From positions 356,424,302 through 356,488,301 of the forward strand of contig CM068374.1 of the NCBI GenBank assembly GCA_034769895.1: a stretch of 64,000 nucleotides of DNA, read 5' to 3'. The first letter of the stretch is position 1, and each line of letters starts with the position of its first letter. The notes beneath the pieces were generated by a model, which was given only the letters and a program-made list of their open reading frames with translations, was not told the DNA's origin and ran no database searches. Of the stretch, positions 33,564-44,841 are shown piece by piece. Source of the DNA: Magicicada septendecula (Eukaryota > Arthropoda > Insecta > Hemiptera > Cicadidae). The translations under genes and the position numbers were made by a program.

Positions 33564-34686
33564 CAGTGGTTCCCAAACTTTTCAGTCCGCGGATCCCCCC
33601 AAAAAATTAAAAATTTCACGGACCCCGTCTGAGTTCTGAAACAAAACAACCAGTAAATATGATACACACTCTTATATTTTAATTAAAATATATTAAAAGC
33701 AAAATTATCTTAAATTGCAAATTTATAATATTAATGTTATCAAACACAGTTTAATGTGAACATTTAAGCTGCTTTTGAATATTGGGTTTAATGTCTGCAA
33801 TATTGGGTTTAATGTCTGATAATAATTTCAATTTTAAGTCACTTTCGAGATCAAGTGTATTTCTCAACTTTGACTTTAACTACGTGAGCTGGGAAAATGT
33901 GGTTTCACACAGACAAGTAGAGTGAAACACAGTTAAACATTTCAAAGCCTTCTTTTTTGAGTTCAGGATAGTCCGTCATTACATATAACCATAAGTCAGC
34001 TAGCTGTAATTGCAAAAACTGTAATTGTAATGAACTGTCAGTTCAAAGTTCTACCAATGAATCTTCTTCCTGTAATGTGAGAGAGAGGTTAGTTGACAGC
34101 TCATCAGCAAACGGATTCTTTATTCACATGTCACTATCATCCGTCACTGGAAAATATTCGCTTAGATGCAATTGCAGTTGCTTCAAATGAGACTTAATAA
34201 CGTTGAGAATTTCCTTTGGAACACTTTCTCCAAACATCTGGACAAAATCTGCTACGGAAGGGAATTGTTCAAAGATTTTAGAGTTTAATCTCTAAATCCG
34301 TAGCTTCAATTTTGTTATCATTACCTCGGTTTTATCTCGAACCTGGAAAACAGTGATGCTAGGTCCCTGTAGGCTTAAAGTGAATCCATTGAGATGACTG
34401 AAGACACCAGCAAGGTATTGTAGCTTCAAAATCCATTTAAAGTCATGGAACCTGTCTTTAAGGTCGAAGTTGGAATAAAATAAAAAGAACTTTACTTTAT
34501 CTCTCAGTCAAAAAAAAAACTACTGGAATATTCTACTAATAGTATTAAGACTCTAACGTTTTACAGTATACAAAATCGGAGAAAATTACGGTATATTCTG
34601 TTTTTTTTGTTAAAAGTGTCCGCGGACCCCCTGAAACATTGTTGGGGACACCCAGGGGTCCGCGGCTCCCACTTTGGGAACCATTG
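33564..34686 (-). mobile_element. hAT element with 8-bp TSD
   Basis: Ends CAGTGGTTCCCAAACTTT (33564) and, from 34686 inverted, CAATGGTTCCCAAAGTGG; both have nearby CCGCGGA…CCCC. Flanking CCGTACGG (33556-33563) and CCGTACAG (34687-34694) match 7 of 8, the hAT duplication length. It carries a decayed transposase on the minus strand. Length 1123 bp, so the N-terminal half of the gene is deleted. Confidence 0.85.
33760..34500 (-). pseudogene. hAT transposase (ZBED5/FAM200-like), C-terminal half
   Basis: Minus-strand frames with several stops read RFHDFKWILKLQYLAGVFSH, then LSLQGPSITVFQVRDK, FEQFPSVADFVQMFGESVPK, SEYFPVTDDSDM, NPFADELSTNLSLTLQEEDS and QLADLWLYVMTDYPEL. This is the region between the RNase H insert and the hAT dimerisation domain of the ZBED5-like group. 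The dimerisation motif region near 33850-33960 (…ETTFSQLTYVK…-like) is present but broken. The first catalytic acids lie in the missing N-terminal half. Dead copy. Confidence 0.7.
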
Positions 34687-34694
34687 CCGTACAG

Positions 34695-35369
34695 GGTTTG
34701 TGTGTGTTTATGCTATAGCGGGTCAACAACGGGCGGCTCACGTAGTAACAATCGTGAAGCTGTGAAGATACGAATTATACGATTTACATAGTGAAATACG
34801 GTAGTAATGACAAATTTTACGTTGCTTGAATTAACGGCTATCGCTGTCGCACTCGATGAAGAAACAGGAGATGGGGTGTACACCCAACGTGGTCTTATCC
34901 AACTACTTGGGATAACTCATATCGCAAAAGGTTATTTTCTTACATACTCAATCAATTTCTCGTCGTCCATTGTGAATATCTCGTAATCCAAAACACTACT
35001 ACACTACTGGTGGGAGTTTTTGTTGTTTTTGCAAAACGAAAACGAACTGTGGTTGAATTAGTGAACTGTTGCTATTTAAATTTACTGATTTTACCATTAT
35101 ATTGTTAAAGCGTTTTGTTTTGAGCATTTCAACAACTGTTCATTTTAGTATTTTTCTTAAATGGATGGTTATGTAATTAACAATGGCATTAAGCCAATAT
35201 TTCTTTTATTTACCAGTATCTTAAAAGGCATTTTTTTGTTTTAAATTGTTTCATAAAAACTCATAGGGAATATCTGAATAATATTTTTATAGTAACTGAA
35301 ATAAAACTGAATATAGCCTAATTCTGCGCTAAACAGAACGAGGACAGTACAATAATCGAACGCAAGTCA
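34695..35369. other. No confident gene; possible short N-terminal coding piece
   Basis: An ATG at 34807 opens ~58 codons containing LLELTAIAVALDEETG, vaguely like the N-terminus of some PIF/Harbinger proteins. The similarity is too weak to call. The rest is AT-rich. Confidence 0.25.
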
Positions 35370-35600
35370 ACGACAGTTGCAGTAAAAACGAACAGTTTAC
35401 TCGTAACAGTTCAACGAACGTTGCAATGAAAACGAACAGTTTCCTCGTAACAGCTCAACAAACGTTGCAATGAAAACGAACAGTTTACTCCAAACAGTTA
35501 AATAAAAACAGTTTACGCCAAACAGCTCAACGAAAACAGCTCCACTGAAAACGAACTGTTTATTCCGAACAGAGAACTGTACTAGAACAGTTGCGTTGTC
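35370..35600. repeat. Minisatellite, ~44-bp unit
   Basis: AACAGTTTACTC or AACAGTTTCCTC recurs at 35391, 35435 and 35479 with GCAATGAAAACG before it and CAACGAACGTT after it; two or three more decayed units follow to ~35600. Confidence 0.75.
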
Positions 35601-35754
35601 AATACTGTTGTCAACGCCATGTTCGTTTTTAAAATGGAGAACAGTTTGTCTCCGCGGAAAAGAACAGTTCGTTAGTTTTTTCTGACATGATAATGTCTTT
35701 TAGCTGGACATCGTTTGAAACTTTCTGTAACATTTTATTTACCGTCACGCTGTA

Positions 35755-35778
35755 TGACGTCATCATTGCGTGACGTCA
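35755..35778. promoter_or_regulatory. Two CRE-type palindromes TGACGTCA in a 16-bp repeat
   Basis: TGACGTCATCATTGCG is directly repeated, giving full TGACGTCA sites at 35755-35762 and 35771-35778, with AACGTCATTGG just after. TGACGTCA is the consensus for CREB/ATF factors. No adjacent gene is identified, so a regulatory role is only possible. Confidence 0.35.
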
Positions 35779-35799
35779 TCATTGCAACGTCATTGGGAT

Positions 35800-36959
35800 T
35801 GTTGTAAATAAAGGTTTGTTTTGATACGTCGCAATATATACATGTGTTAAAAATAATATCACTGCAAACAATTAAAGCGGATTTATAAAGCGTCCTGAAA
35901 GTTTAAAATCAAGTGTTAGCACAATTTACCAGCCGGGAATCGTTAACTAAAACCCGCGACCGCTAACATGCCAACGTCGTCGCAGATTAAAGACCTAACA
36001 AGCAAACAACACTGCATAGCTGTAGATAGGTTATTGTCTCTAGTTAATGGTTGTCTTCGTATGTGATTCATTATGGTTACTGACTGACTGATTGTTTCTT
36101 TTGTGCAAATGTTGCGTTTAACTGGCGGCTGAAAGACATTATCATGCTCTTAAGCTTTTACCATTTGGTAAACGGTACTGCTTTCTTTCAGAAAACTGTT
36201 TTTTCTCAGCACTAACGTACACCACTCACCAAGTCTAACAATGAACTGTGAACTGCACGTTGGTTCGTTTATGTTACAACGGGACGTGATGGCGACAGAA
36301 AAATATCGTTAGCGACGGGCGGCCAATGTGTACCCTGCGCCGGCTGTAACATAAATGCCTCTATGTAATCGGTGAGATAAAACACCGACGTGTCTCGTAC
36401 AACACTCTTGCCGAATCCGGCCCGTTGTAGCATAAATAGGCCTTTATTCTCTGTGCTCCTCAATGCTGCGGCCACGAACAACGCTGGCAACGGAGCTGAA
36501 AGCGAAGGGCAGACCTATCAGGAATATAGAAAGGACGATGTAAATTGAACACTAAGGTCTCGATGCGCAGTAGACAAACATCGCGTTGCGAGGCTAACAA
36601 AATTTTCATTCATTTCGCACACGCGCTGAACAGTTTTGTGCAGTGTTTCATAGCGTGAACATTGGCTGCAACAAGACTGGCGAGAACAACGGAAGCATGT
36701 GTGTGACAGAGAAGGAAATAATATGGAAGTGAGACAGTGAACGTTATACCGTTGTCTCCCCTCTCTTCTATCTAGATAACTTAACTGTACTTGAAAGTGG
36801 GGGTAATTCATGCATTGGGTCGGCGCAGATGACTGTTCAGGAAAGGCTAGCTGTGAGCACACACAAACAATATATCGGAATAGATAAACTCGTGTTCAGT
36901 GTCTGTAATAACAGTGAATAACAGTTACAAGATGTCGAACAACGGTTTCGTTAGTGTTA
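35800..36959. other. No recognisable gene
   Basis: Moderately AT-rich with short overlapping frames on the minus strand (36269-36490, 36518-36862) that resemble no family. A repeated word GTAGCATAAAT/GTAACATAAAT occurs near 36347 and 36425. Confidence 0.35.
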
Positions 36960-37021
36960 GCTGAAAGCAGTGGCGGCTGGTGGTTGAAAAATTTGAGGGG
37001 TTGCAGTTGGGTTGGATGATA

Positions 37022-37290
37022 TTAAATTGTTTTATTCTCTGAATAGAAAAATGTCCAAGTCTCCTCGCCTCCAAACAATACACAAGGAAAGCAAAATAAT
37101 GCAATTTTAGTGTCACACCCACGTATCCCCGAATATTTATTGTATAAGTCGTTTTCAAATTTACGATTAAATATTCTGTTACCTGATTTTACACTTTGAT
37201 TAAAATTTGAAAAGTCTGGTGTAGGCCTACCTACTCTCTTTAATTTCAATTTTTTCTTTAATAGGACGTAAACTGAACAGCGTTTTTGTC
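37022..37290 (-). pseudogene. hAT transposase N-terminal TTF-type zinc finger (ZMYM1-like)
   Basis: The minus-strand frame reads RVGRPTPDFSNFN, then FNRKFENDLYNKYSG, RGCDTKIALFCFPCVLFGGE and TWTFF. This is the TTF-type zinc finger found at the start of ZMYM1-like hAT transposases (GRPTPDL…W…GC…LFCF.C.LFGG). A few upstream codons (FSLRPIKEKIEIK-like) run to ~37290 in another frame. The catalytic and dimerisation domains are absent. GTAGGCCTAC (37221-37230) falls in the codons for the conserved GRPTP, so here it is probably not an insertion. Confidence 0.75.
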
Positions 37291-38079
37291 AAGTTTACAA
37301 TAGAATTAATTGCGTCCTACCAGTTAATTATAATAAATATCTTACACTATGACACCTTAATTCTTTATATGTAAGGTAGGTGCGCCAAAGGTAGCCCGGG
37401 TTCCTAAGGTGGCCCATTAGCGATTTCTGGTACTAGTTACACTAGAACTCCACAGGCGGCAGCAGCTCCTTAGACAGTGTCCCACCCTAGCGCAATATAT
37501 ATGAACTAATTAGCCTTGAAGAAGCCAAAGCCATTTTGTGATTGTTTGTTTACCACGAGGCGATCTGGCGTTGGCGTCTGTTATATTACGGTAAGCAGAG
37601 TTACCTTATTTATTTAGAGAATAGTAAAGCAAATGATGTCTGTGATACATATTCTTGAAGCTTATTTAACGCTCTTTTTGATTATGTAACTATACTAAAA
37701 TTTAACTTTTCAGGGAAATAGTTTTATGTGTAAAAACTTTTGAAAACACAGTCATTGGTGTGGTTCCCAAGATGGCCATAGTGGGCCACCTTAGGAACCT
37801 GTGTATGTTATAATGAATGGAAGGTTATTTTTGTTATTAAACCATGTCTATTACTTTGTAGTACTTTATAATCAATATAAAAAACTGCACTATAAAAACA
37901 AATTAAAATTTGAAAAGTGGAAAATTCAATAAGATATAAACCGAGCTAGTAAAAACAATTTTTTAACTTTTTTTTAAGACTACGAAAGTTGATGATATTA
38001 AGTAACAAGTATTTAACATGCATTTTAGATATTTCAGTGCAAAAACCTACAGGCATATGCTTTATTATTTTACAGAAAT

Positions 38080-39291
38080 ATGGGTCGAAGTTTGGGAAAA
38101 TGGACCCAAGACCAGCTGACACGAGCGATGGAATGCTGTGTTGACCGAGAAGTGGGCTGTAAGAAGAGCAGCAGCTACTTTTGGTATACCCAGAAGAACT
38201 CTACGGAACCATATAGCCTCTAATAGTTTTACTAAGGTAACAGGTAGGAATCCTGTTTTATCACTAGAACAAGAGCTTGAATTGTGTAAGAGAATTCACC
38301 GTTTAGCTGATGTAGGAATGCCTGTTACACCAAAGTTTATCAAACGTAATGTGTAGACTTTTTGCGCCATGAACAGTATTAAACACCCATTTAACGATGA
38401 ACTAGGAACCGCAGGAAAAAAATTGTTTATGCTTTTTATGCAAAGACACCCTGACATCAGCAAGAGAAAGGCTCAAAATCTAAACACTGCAAGAGCCCAA
38501 AAATTGAACAGATTCATTGTAAAGGATTATTTTGATAAGTTGAAGAGTGTAATGCTCGAAATAGGTGTCATACAAAAACCTCAGTCTATTTACAATGTGG
38601 ATGAAAAAGGCAATCGTCTGTGCTTGCATAAGGCTTCAGTTGTTTTGGCTCGAAAAGGGGCTAAACGAGTCCACAACATCGCTTCAGAACATGGACAAAA
38701 TGTGACAATCGTTTCATGTGGAAATGCCTTGGGACAGGTTATTCCTCCCATTATTCTCTTCAAAGGAGAACGTATGAGACCAGAATGGGCTGAAGACTTA
38801 CCACCTGGTAGTCAAATATTTATGACACCTAAAGGTTCAATGAATACTCAGAGTTTTGTAAAGTGGCTAGATCACTTTGCAAAGTATAAAGCACCAGGTC
38901 CTGCACGTCTTATTTTTGATGGCGTATCTTCTCACCTGGATACATTATTGCAGCTGCAGATGCTCATCAAGTTACACTGTTTTGTCTCCCAAGTAGTACA
39001 ACTCATGAGGTACAACCAATGGATAAAAGTGTGTTCCGCGCATATGAAACTTACTGGGACGATGAAGTGTTGCTACTTTGGACCCAACAGGCTCGCAACT
39101 CGGCTGAAGCTAGTGACGAGATAGGTGCTGACCGAGTGATAATAAAAAGCAAATTCGGAAAAATCTTCTCACGGGCATGGGCAAAAGCTGCAACACCTTC
39201 AAATGTAATAGCTGGTTTCAAAGCGACCGGTATATACCCGTTTGACCCGTCAGCTATCAAAGATGAAGCCTTTGCCCCCAGTGAGAACTGA
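38080..39291 (+). pseudogene. pogo-family transposase (psq HTH, CENPB HTH, DDE_1)
   Basis: ATG at 38080 opens MGRSLGKWTQDQL; after a shift near 38140 the psq-type helix-turn-helix continues (KWAVRRAAATFGIPRRTLRN). The CENPB-type domain follows (LELCKRIHRLADVGMPVT … LFMQRHPDISKRKAQNLN), broken by a stop at 38356. The DDE_1 domain has Asp 1 in YNVDEKG, Asp 2 in LIFDGVSSHLD and Asp 3 in QPMDKSV, all three carboxylates present. A shift near 38945 separates Asp 2 from Asp 3. The end (AGFKATGIYPFDPSAI) is the typical pogo C-terminal motif. TTTTACAG just before the ATG could be a splice acceptor. Inactive as read, but only 3-4 lesions. Confidence 0.85.
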
Positions 39292-39969
39292 AAGGCCACA
39301 TCAAATGGAGTCAGGAAATCCTCTTTTTATTGCAATATGAACAAAGTCTGTTGCTCATCAACCTAAAAAGAGACCAGCAGAAGAGAAAGAAAACAGAAAA
39401 TCACCCCAAAGAAAACCTCAGAAACCCTTGAAGAGGAAACTAGCTTAAGAGAAAGTGATTCCTCAGTGTCTGACAGCGACTACTCCGTTCATGACTCACC
39501 TTCAGATGACTTGAGTTTCAGTGATTCTAAAATAGACAAGCCAGAAAATCAAACAGGACAGTCACCAACTTTTCATGACATCCTCCAAACGCCCAAGGCC
39601 TCTTGAGAAGAAAATGCTTAAACCAAGAAAAAAGGCTATCAACTACCGAGCTCAAAAAGTCCTTGTCAGTTTATTTCCACAAGAGAAAAACGCAAAGGTA
39701 GAACCTAAAGAAAAAGTAAAGGAAAAGAAAATTATCAGCAAAAAAACGAAGACGTTGACAAAATCTACAACTGAGCAACGAAGTACTAGTGGGATTAGTT
39801 CAGAACTGAAGAACGTTGGTACTGTCATCTTTGCAAAACAGATAAAGTGTGTGACATGAAACTGTGCAATCAGTGTAGCCGATATGTGCACGAGGAATGT
39901 GAAGGATTAACAAAACATGACAAAATTCCATTTTTTCAATGTTCTTATTGCTTAGACATTGATAATTAA
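39292..39969 (+). pseudogene. C-terminal tail of the pogo transposase with PHD-like zinc finger
   Basis: After the DDE domain a Ser/Asp-rich linker (LRESDSSVSDSDYSVHDSPS) and a Lys-rich stretch (KKAINYRAQK … KEKVKEKKIISKKTK) lead, with frame changes, to a zinc finger: WYCHLCKTDKVCDMKLCNQC, then YVHEEC and FFQCSYC, stopping at 39967-39969. The Cys/His order resembles a PHD finger. Jerky/pogo-like transposases in insects often carry such tails, which may bind chromatin (inference). It belongs to the same gene as 38080-39291. Confidence 0.7.
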
Positions 39970-40995
39970 ATTTGCCAATGTGAAGTGCTGATCTGTGAAC
40001 TTCAAATCAAGTTTGCCTCACAAAAACTAATGATTTTAGGTACTTTGCATTTTTTCAATACACTATGGGATTGTATGTTGACCCTAATTTTTTGTGTTAC
40101 AAACATAATTTTGTGTCACATAATTAACTATGTCAAGTTAAATAATTCTGAAGTTCATTTCAATTTTAGTATTTGACATTGGAATTGATTTTTTAAGAAT
40201 AATAAATATATTTTAATAGTTATAAGTTGCTTTTATTGAAATCACCTATTATTAGCCTCACGAGTAATGACTCAAATGAACTTTCAATTTACGGTCCACC
40301 TTTGGTACCATCGGTGGGCCACTTTTGGGGCACCCTGTTCCTAAGGTAGCCCACGGGTAGAATAATTTTTAAAAAATCATGTAAAAAGGAAAATAATATT
40401 TTTATTTAACAAGAGTAGGGGAAGTGACAAAGCACCGAACCAAGTATTTGTTTCATAAGTTTCAAAACATTTAAAACAGTAAAAAGTATTTTTAATAATT
40501 TTTTCAACCTTAACTATGGCCACCTTTGGCGCACCTACCTTACTATTATTTACATTGGATGAACTGGACTGACACTAACAACGAACTTCCAACCCGGCGC
40601 ACCACGTGTTATTTACCAACAAACAGACTGGGGGCGCCGTGAGGTACAAGTGGGGTCCCTAATCACACCAAGCGAGCCTATACAGCTGTAATAGGAACAA
40701 CCGAGTCTAGTCAGCCAGAGCACTACTCCGGTGTATTTCCCCATATACAAAGCGCGTCACAGTTGGTGCACACTTGCCATGTACACCGCGGCAAGTGCGT
40801 GTACGGTTTTTAGTAATTGCTCTGGGCTTTTCAATCGGCAAATTACTATGATATAGCTTGTTTTACTTAATTAATTAATTACTTGATTAATTACGATGAC
40901 TATTGTTACTTATTGTTTTATTCATAATTCTATAATTTAAAGTACAATTCGGGATTTAATGGGGGTTGTACAACCGTGCAGCCACTGGCTGAAAG

Positions 40996-41756
40996 TACAG
41001 CTCTAAAGTTGTATATCGTTAACACACCGTACATATTATTTTGGATCTATAAAATAAACGAACACTTAGACGTCTGTGGACAATTGTAAAAATATCAAAT
41101 TGAGTTTGTCGAATATACGAGAATATCAGTCTGAGGTTTTATTGTATTTGGCGGACAATCGGATATGCAAGGAAACCACTGGGTGGAGAAGATATCTAGT
41201 TTGAACTTCAGAAATCAGTATTTTACATGCCTAATTATTAAATAACTACTTCTCGCAGAAAATGCAGAATACATCCGCGTGAATTAGCCTCGAAAAAAAA
41301 AAAGGATTTGCGACCAGCTTTCTACATGTGACAATCGATTAACCAGCTTTATATAATAAGCGTCTTCCGCTCCCTTGCACCGCTATCAGCTACGCTCCCT
41401 GTGAGGCCGTTGACCCGCGTCTTGCACTGCCCTTTTGTTTGTGCGACTTGTAATCTCTTTTCTGCTGTCAGAGTTCAGCTCTGCTACCAGTATGCATACG
41501 GTTCTGCTACCATTACGCAGTCATATGTGGCCTAATCGGACGTGGCCATTAGAATTATTAGGAAAAGATAAATCGAATTCGTCTGTTGAAACGAAGACTA
41601 GCTCAAAAGTTATTTCGGTTAAAACAAAAAGAGACTGTCTGTCCTTATAAGGCCGTGTAAACTTAAAGACAGCTTTTGGGATTGGTCGACGACCTCTTTA
41701 GCGTTCACAGAGTTCATTGCTAATTTCTCAAACTCTTGGTAACCCTAACTTCCACT
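40996..41756. other. No recognisable gene
   Basis: AT-rich, then more balanced after 41360. A short forward frame (41435-41650) resembles no family. Nothing supported. Confidence 0.35.
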
Positions 41757-42101
41757 CAAGGGCGGCTTTGTAACTAGGCACATGCCTAAGGGCGGCACTT
41801 TTGGGGGAAACAGCTCACAGGATAGAAATTATTTGCGGTACTAAAGTAAATGCTTTATTATTTAGTATATTGTGGGACGTATTAAGTATGGTACGTATTT
41901 AATTTTTTTTGCGTTTTCAGATCAGTTAGATAAAGTTATTGCCTGTTCCAATCAGCGAGCACGAATAATTCTCGTGACTGATGACAAGCCTATGCAGGCA
42001 CGGCTGCGTCTCGGCTCGCGATCTCTAAAATTTGTATTTCTTTTTGGGGACCCTCATAAAAATTGTGCTTATGGGGCGGCATATTTCAAAAGCCGGCCCT
42101 G
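41757..42101. mobile_element. hAT-like MITE
   Basis: Ends CAAGGGCGGCTTT (41757) and, inverted from 42101, CAGGGCCGGCTTTT; a second GGGCGGC word lies close to each end. Flanks CTTCCACT and CTTCCATC (41749-41756, 42102-42109) agree at 6 of 8 positions. ~345 bp, no coding. Confidence 0.6.
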
Positions 42102-42109
42102 CTTCCATC

Positions 42110-43039
42110 ACATCACGCGTAAACTGGCTTCTTGGAGTACTTTCAAGTAGTCTTTGTCTTATCATGTACCCTATTCAATCCCCCCTCCTCCTCCATCTCC
42201 TGTTTATAGTTCTTCAGTTATTCATTTTTTCATTCAGTAGTCTGTGAACTTCTCATTACCAAATTTATTCATCCAAGGTATTCGCCTCTGTATACGCCGT
42301 TTGTGCGTAATGTTAGTGGTCCAGATCTTGGATCCATACAACGGTACACTCTAAACATCTTCCTTATTAAGTTCTTACGTTCGTCTGTATCTGTTATATC
42401 TATAATACGCGATGTCAGAACATTTCGTGGAACTTTATGGTTTTGAGTAACTTGGTTTAATGTTCTCTGTGCATTTTCCATATCATGTACTTCAGTTTCT
42501 AACTACTTGTAAGTTCCCGCCAGATTTAACGCCGCACGTCATTTTTCGCCGAGCGTTTTACCTGCGGAATATTGCTACGTTGAGATGAAAGATTACTACG
42601 TGACATATCGTACACGTGTGATTACAGAACACTGGAGGTGGTTCGAGGCGCGGTTCTAGACGTTTGGCGACCATTCTGCCCGGAATTGTTCAAGATCCGA
42701 CACAGACACCGTTTCTAGTGAATTCCAGAGCATATGTAACTGTGCAATTATTTTCTGACGCTTCATCCGGAAAGTGACAGCTTTTTCTCGAACATCTGTT
42801 TTTTCGTCAACAGCTTTTTCATAAGTAAGCATCCAGCGGCCGGCCAACTTCAGTTGAGACCTGTCGATATTGTAAAGCGGTTCGCAGTGATTGTTGTGTT
42901 TTTATGGAAAGCGTTTATTGTGTTACTTAGCGCGAAACTGTAATAAGGTGACATTTATTGCCGTGAGTTGTACAGATTTTAAGTTGACGAATTGTATAAG
43001 AACGTCTTTGTTATTAATTGTAATTAAAGCTGTAAATAT
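42110..43039. other. No recognisable gene
   Basis: Minus-strand frames 42269-42481 and 42656-42847 are open but match no family I know. A polypyrimidine stretch is at 42180-42200. Confidence 0.35.
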
Positions 43040-43668
43040 AGAGGCAATAAAAGAGTTCATATATCTTGGCTCTCAGGTAAACCGCCCTAACGACACCAAC
43101 ACTGAAATAAGAAGAATATATCTCGCAAATAAAACATACTGTGGATTAAAAAAATCACCTGGCATCTAGCTTCATCTCAAGAAGTACGAAATACAAAATT
43201 CACTAAACACTTATCAGGCCAGTGCTGGTGTGTACTTCAGAAACCTGGACGATGACAAAAAAGAGAGAGAGAGACTTGTAGGTTGCTTTGATAGACGGAT
43301 TCTAAGAACAATGTTTTGAGGAATACAAGAAAATGGAATGTGGCGTAGGCGCTATAATTATGAACTATACCATCTTTACAAAGAGTCGGACATTGTCCTG
43401 ATAATCAAAATATAACAGGCTAAGGTGGGCTGAACACAGAGAGAATGGAGGAAGGACAGCCTATGAAACATATCTGTACCAAGAACCAGTTTGTATTAGA
43501 GCAAGGGGAAGACCTCGAAGTAGATTCAAAGATCAGGTAGAGGAGGACCTCAGAAAGTTGAACATAAGAAACTGGAAAGCCAGACACGCAACACGTGATA
43601 GGGAAGAATGGAGTCGACTCTTGGAGCAGGCCAAGACCCACCAAGGGTTGTAGAGCTACGGCTGATGA
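43040..43668 (+). pseudogene. LINE RT C-terminus and 3' end
   Basis: A forward frame reads EAIKEFIYLGSQVNRPNDTN, then LANKTYCGLKK, the RT segment after the palm. Later frames give KWNVA, RMEEGQPMKHI, and (43495-43660) RGRPRSRFKDQ-like and ETGKPDTQHV sequence parallel to the 32510-33010 copy. It ends GGCTGATGATGA at 43660-43671, the same 3' border and short (GAT)n tail. Many stops and shifts; dead. Confidence 0.75.
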
Positions 43669-43671
43669 TGA

Positions 43672-44144
43672 ATTAAAGTTTCAATTAGTGACTTGGTGTG
43701 GCGTCAGTTATTGTGTTTCCACTGTACAACACGACGATCCGCGTGCGACTGTCGCAACAACATTCAGTCCCGTGATGACTTGCATGCGTGAAACTAGTGT
43801 CCTTGACACGAGTAGTTATAAAAACAAAAACGCATTTTTGCTAAGCGACAGAATTGTTGAATTCAACAAACACCAGTCCGAATTGCTCAGCTCAACCGGT
43901 GTAAAGAATTCGTTGTATATGTAAATATAGTTTTGTGAAAGAGGAAACGGGCCGTTTGTTCTCAGCGTCGTGTCGTAATACCGGCAATCGGTCAGAGCGA
44001 AAGCGCGTTCGCATTTGATGTACAGCCGTAGTTTTACGTAAACGTGCGCGTTAAGTCTGTTTTGCAAGTTGGACTGATGGTCTTACAGATGTACTCCTGG
44101 AGGAGATTTGTTGCAATACTGAAAACGATAAGGCTAATATCTGT
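43672..44144. other. No recognisable gene
   Basis: A forward frame (43595-43924) and an overlapping minus frame (43816-44067) are open but unrecognised. Confidence 0.35.
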
Positions 44145-44152
44145 TTCAGCCC

Positions 44153-44599
44153 AGGGACGTATTTACGGCGGGGGGGGGGGGGGTCGAAAGGGACCCACCC
44201 CAGACGGTCGAGAAAGTAGACGCATTTTGTTAATCTCTTACTTTTTAGGCTGTTATTTTTTTCTACTATGCTAATATACGAGTAGTAGTAACTCGTTTTT
44301 AAATATAAAATATATTTAATACACAGCATTTGCCTATAGACTACGTTTGAAATGTGAAATATAAGAAAATCAATTCAGTCAATAAGTAGCCTACCTTCTA
44401 AACAGTGTTTCGATAACGCGTTTTTTTATTGTGTTATTACCGTTTACTTTAACGGGATTGATTTCAGGATGTTATGACAGGTTTTTAATGCTTTAAACGT
44501 AATACTGTTGATTAGCCATAACTTTTTTTTTCTTTTGTATGAAGCCGACTCGACCCCGCACCCTCCCACCCTCAAGGCCTAATTCTGGGTACACCACTG
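44153..44599. mobile_element. hAT-like MITE with G-run and C-rich ends
   Basis: Starts CAGGGACGTATTTACGG followed by a G-run, ends (inverted) CAGTGGTGTACCCAG. Flanks TTTCAGCC (44145-44152) and TTTCAGTC (44600-44607) match 7 of 8. It is homologous along its length to 46125-46526 (GTGTTATTACCGTTTACTTT, GATTTCAGGATGTTAT, CTTTTGTATGAAGCCGA). GTAGCCTA at 44386-44393 is absent from the sister copy. Confidence 0.85.
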
Positions 44600-44841
44600 T
44601 TTCAGTCATGTCGAAAAAAAAAATAAACCGAACAACGTAACTTAGAAAATCCGGGGTTCATATTGTAGACCTACGGCAGAAAGAGAATAAAAATAACGAT
44701 TCTAATGCATGTGCAAATGTATTCTCGGTGGGTACTGCTGAATGAGAGAGTTAACAAACTGATCGTTGCCGTTTCCACGTTTCCATCCCGCGACAATATT
44801 GTTACAAACGTGGACGATGAAGCACGCTCTGCCGCTTTCAT

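Larger units (their letters stand above)
37374..40540 (+). mobile_element. pogo/Tigger-type element nested in hAT
   Basis: Inverted ends AGGTAGGTGCGCCAAAGGT (37374) and, inverted from 40540, the same first 19 bases; TA on both sides (37372-37373, 40541-40542). Subterminal copies of CCTAAGGTGGCCCA-like words occur on the left (37411, 37782 inverted) and right (40340), likely transposase-binding sites. It encodes a transposase with a C-terminal zinc finger. Only a few lesions are seen, so it is younger than its hAT host. Confidence 0.9.
36968..40987 (-). mobile_element. hAT element (TTF-type) with perfect 8-bp TSD, split by a pogo element
   Basis: Termini CAGTGGCGGCTGGTGG (36968) and, inverted from 40987, CAGTGGCTGCACGG. 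The identical octamer GCTGAAAG lies at 36960-36967 and 40988-40995. Without the nested 3167-bp insertion the hAT part is ~850 bp, so it is itself a deletion derivative keeping only the N-terminal coding exon. Confidence 0.9.

Noticed and set aside
44165..44192. G-run as a G-quadruplex regulatory site
   Set aside because: It is the terminal region of a MITE and recurs only with that family; no gene is near.
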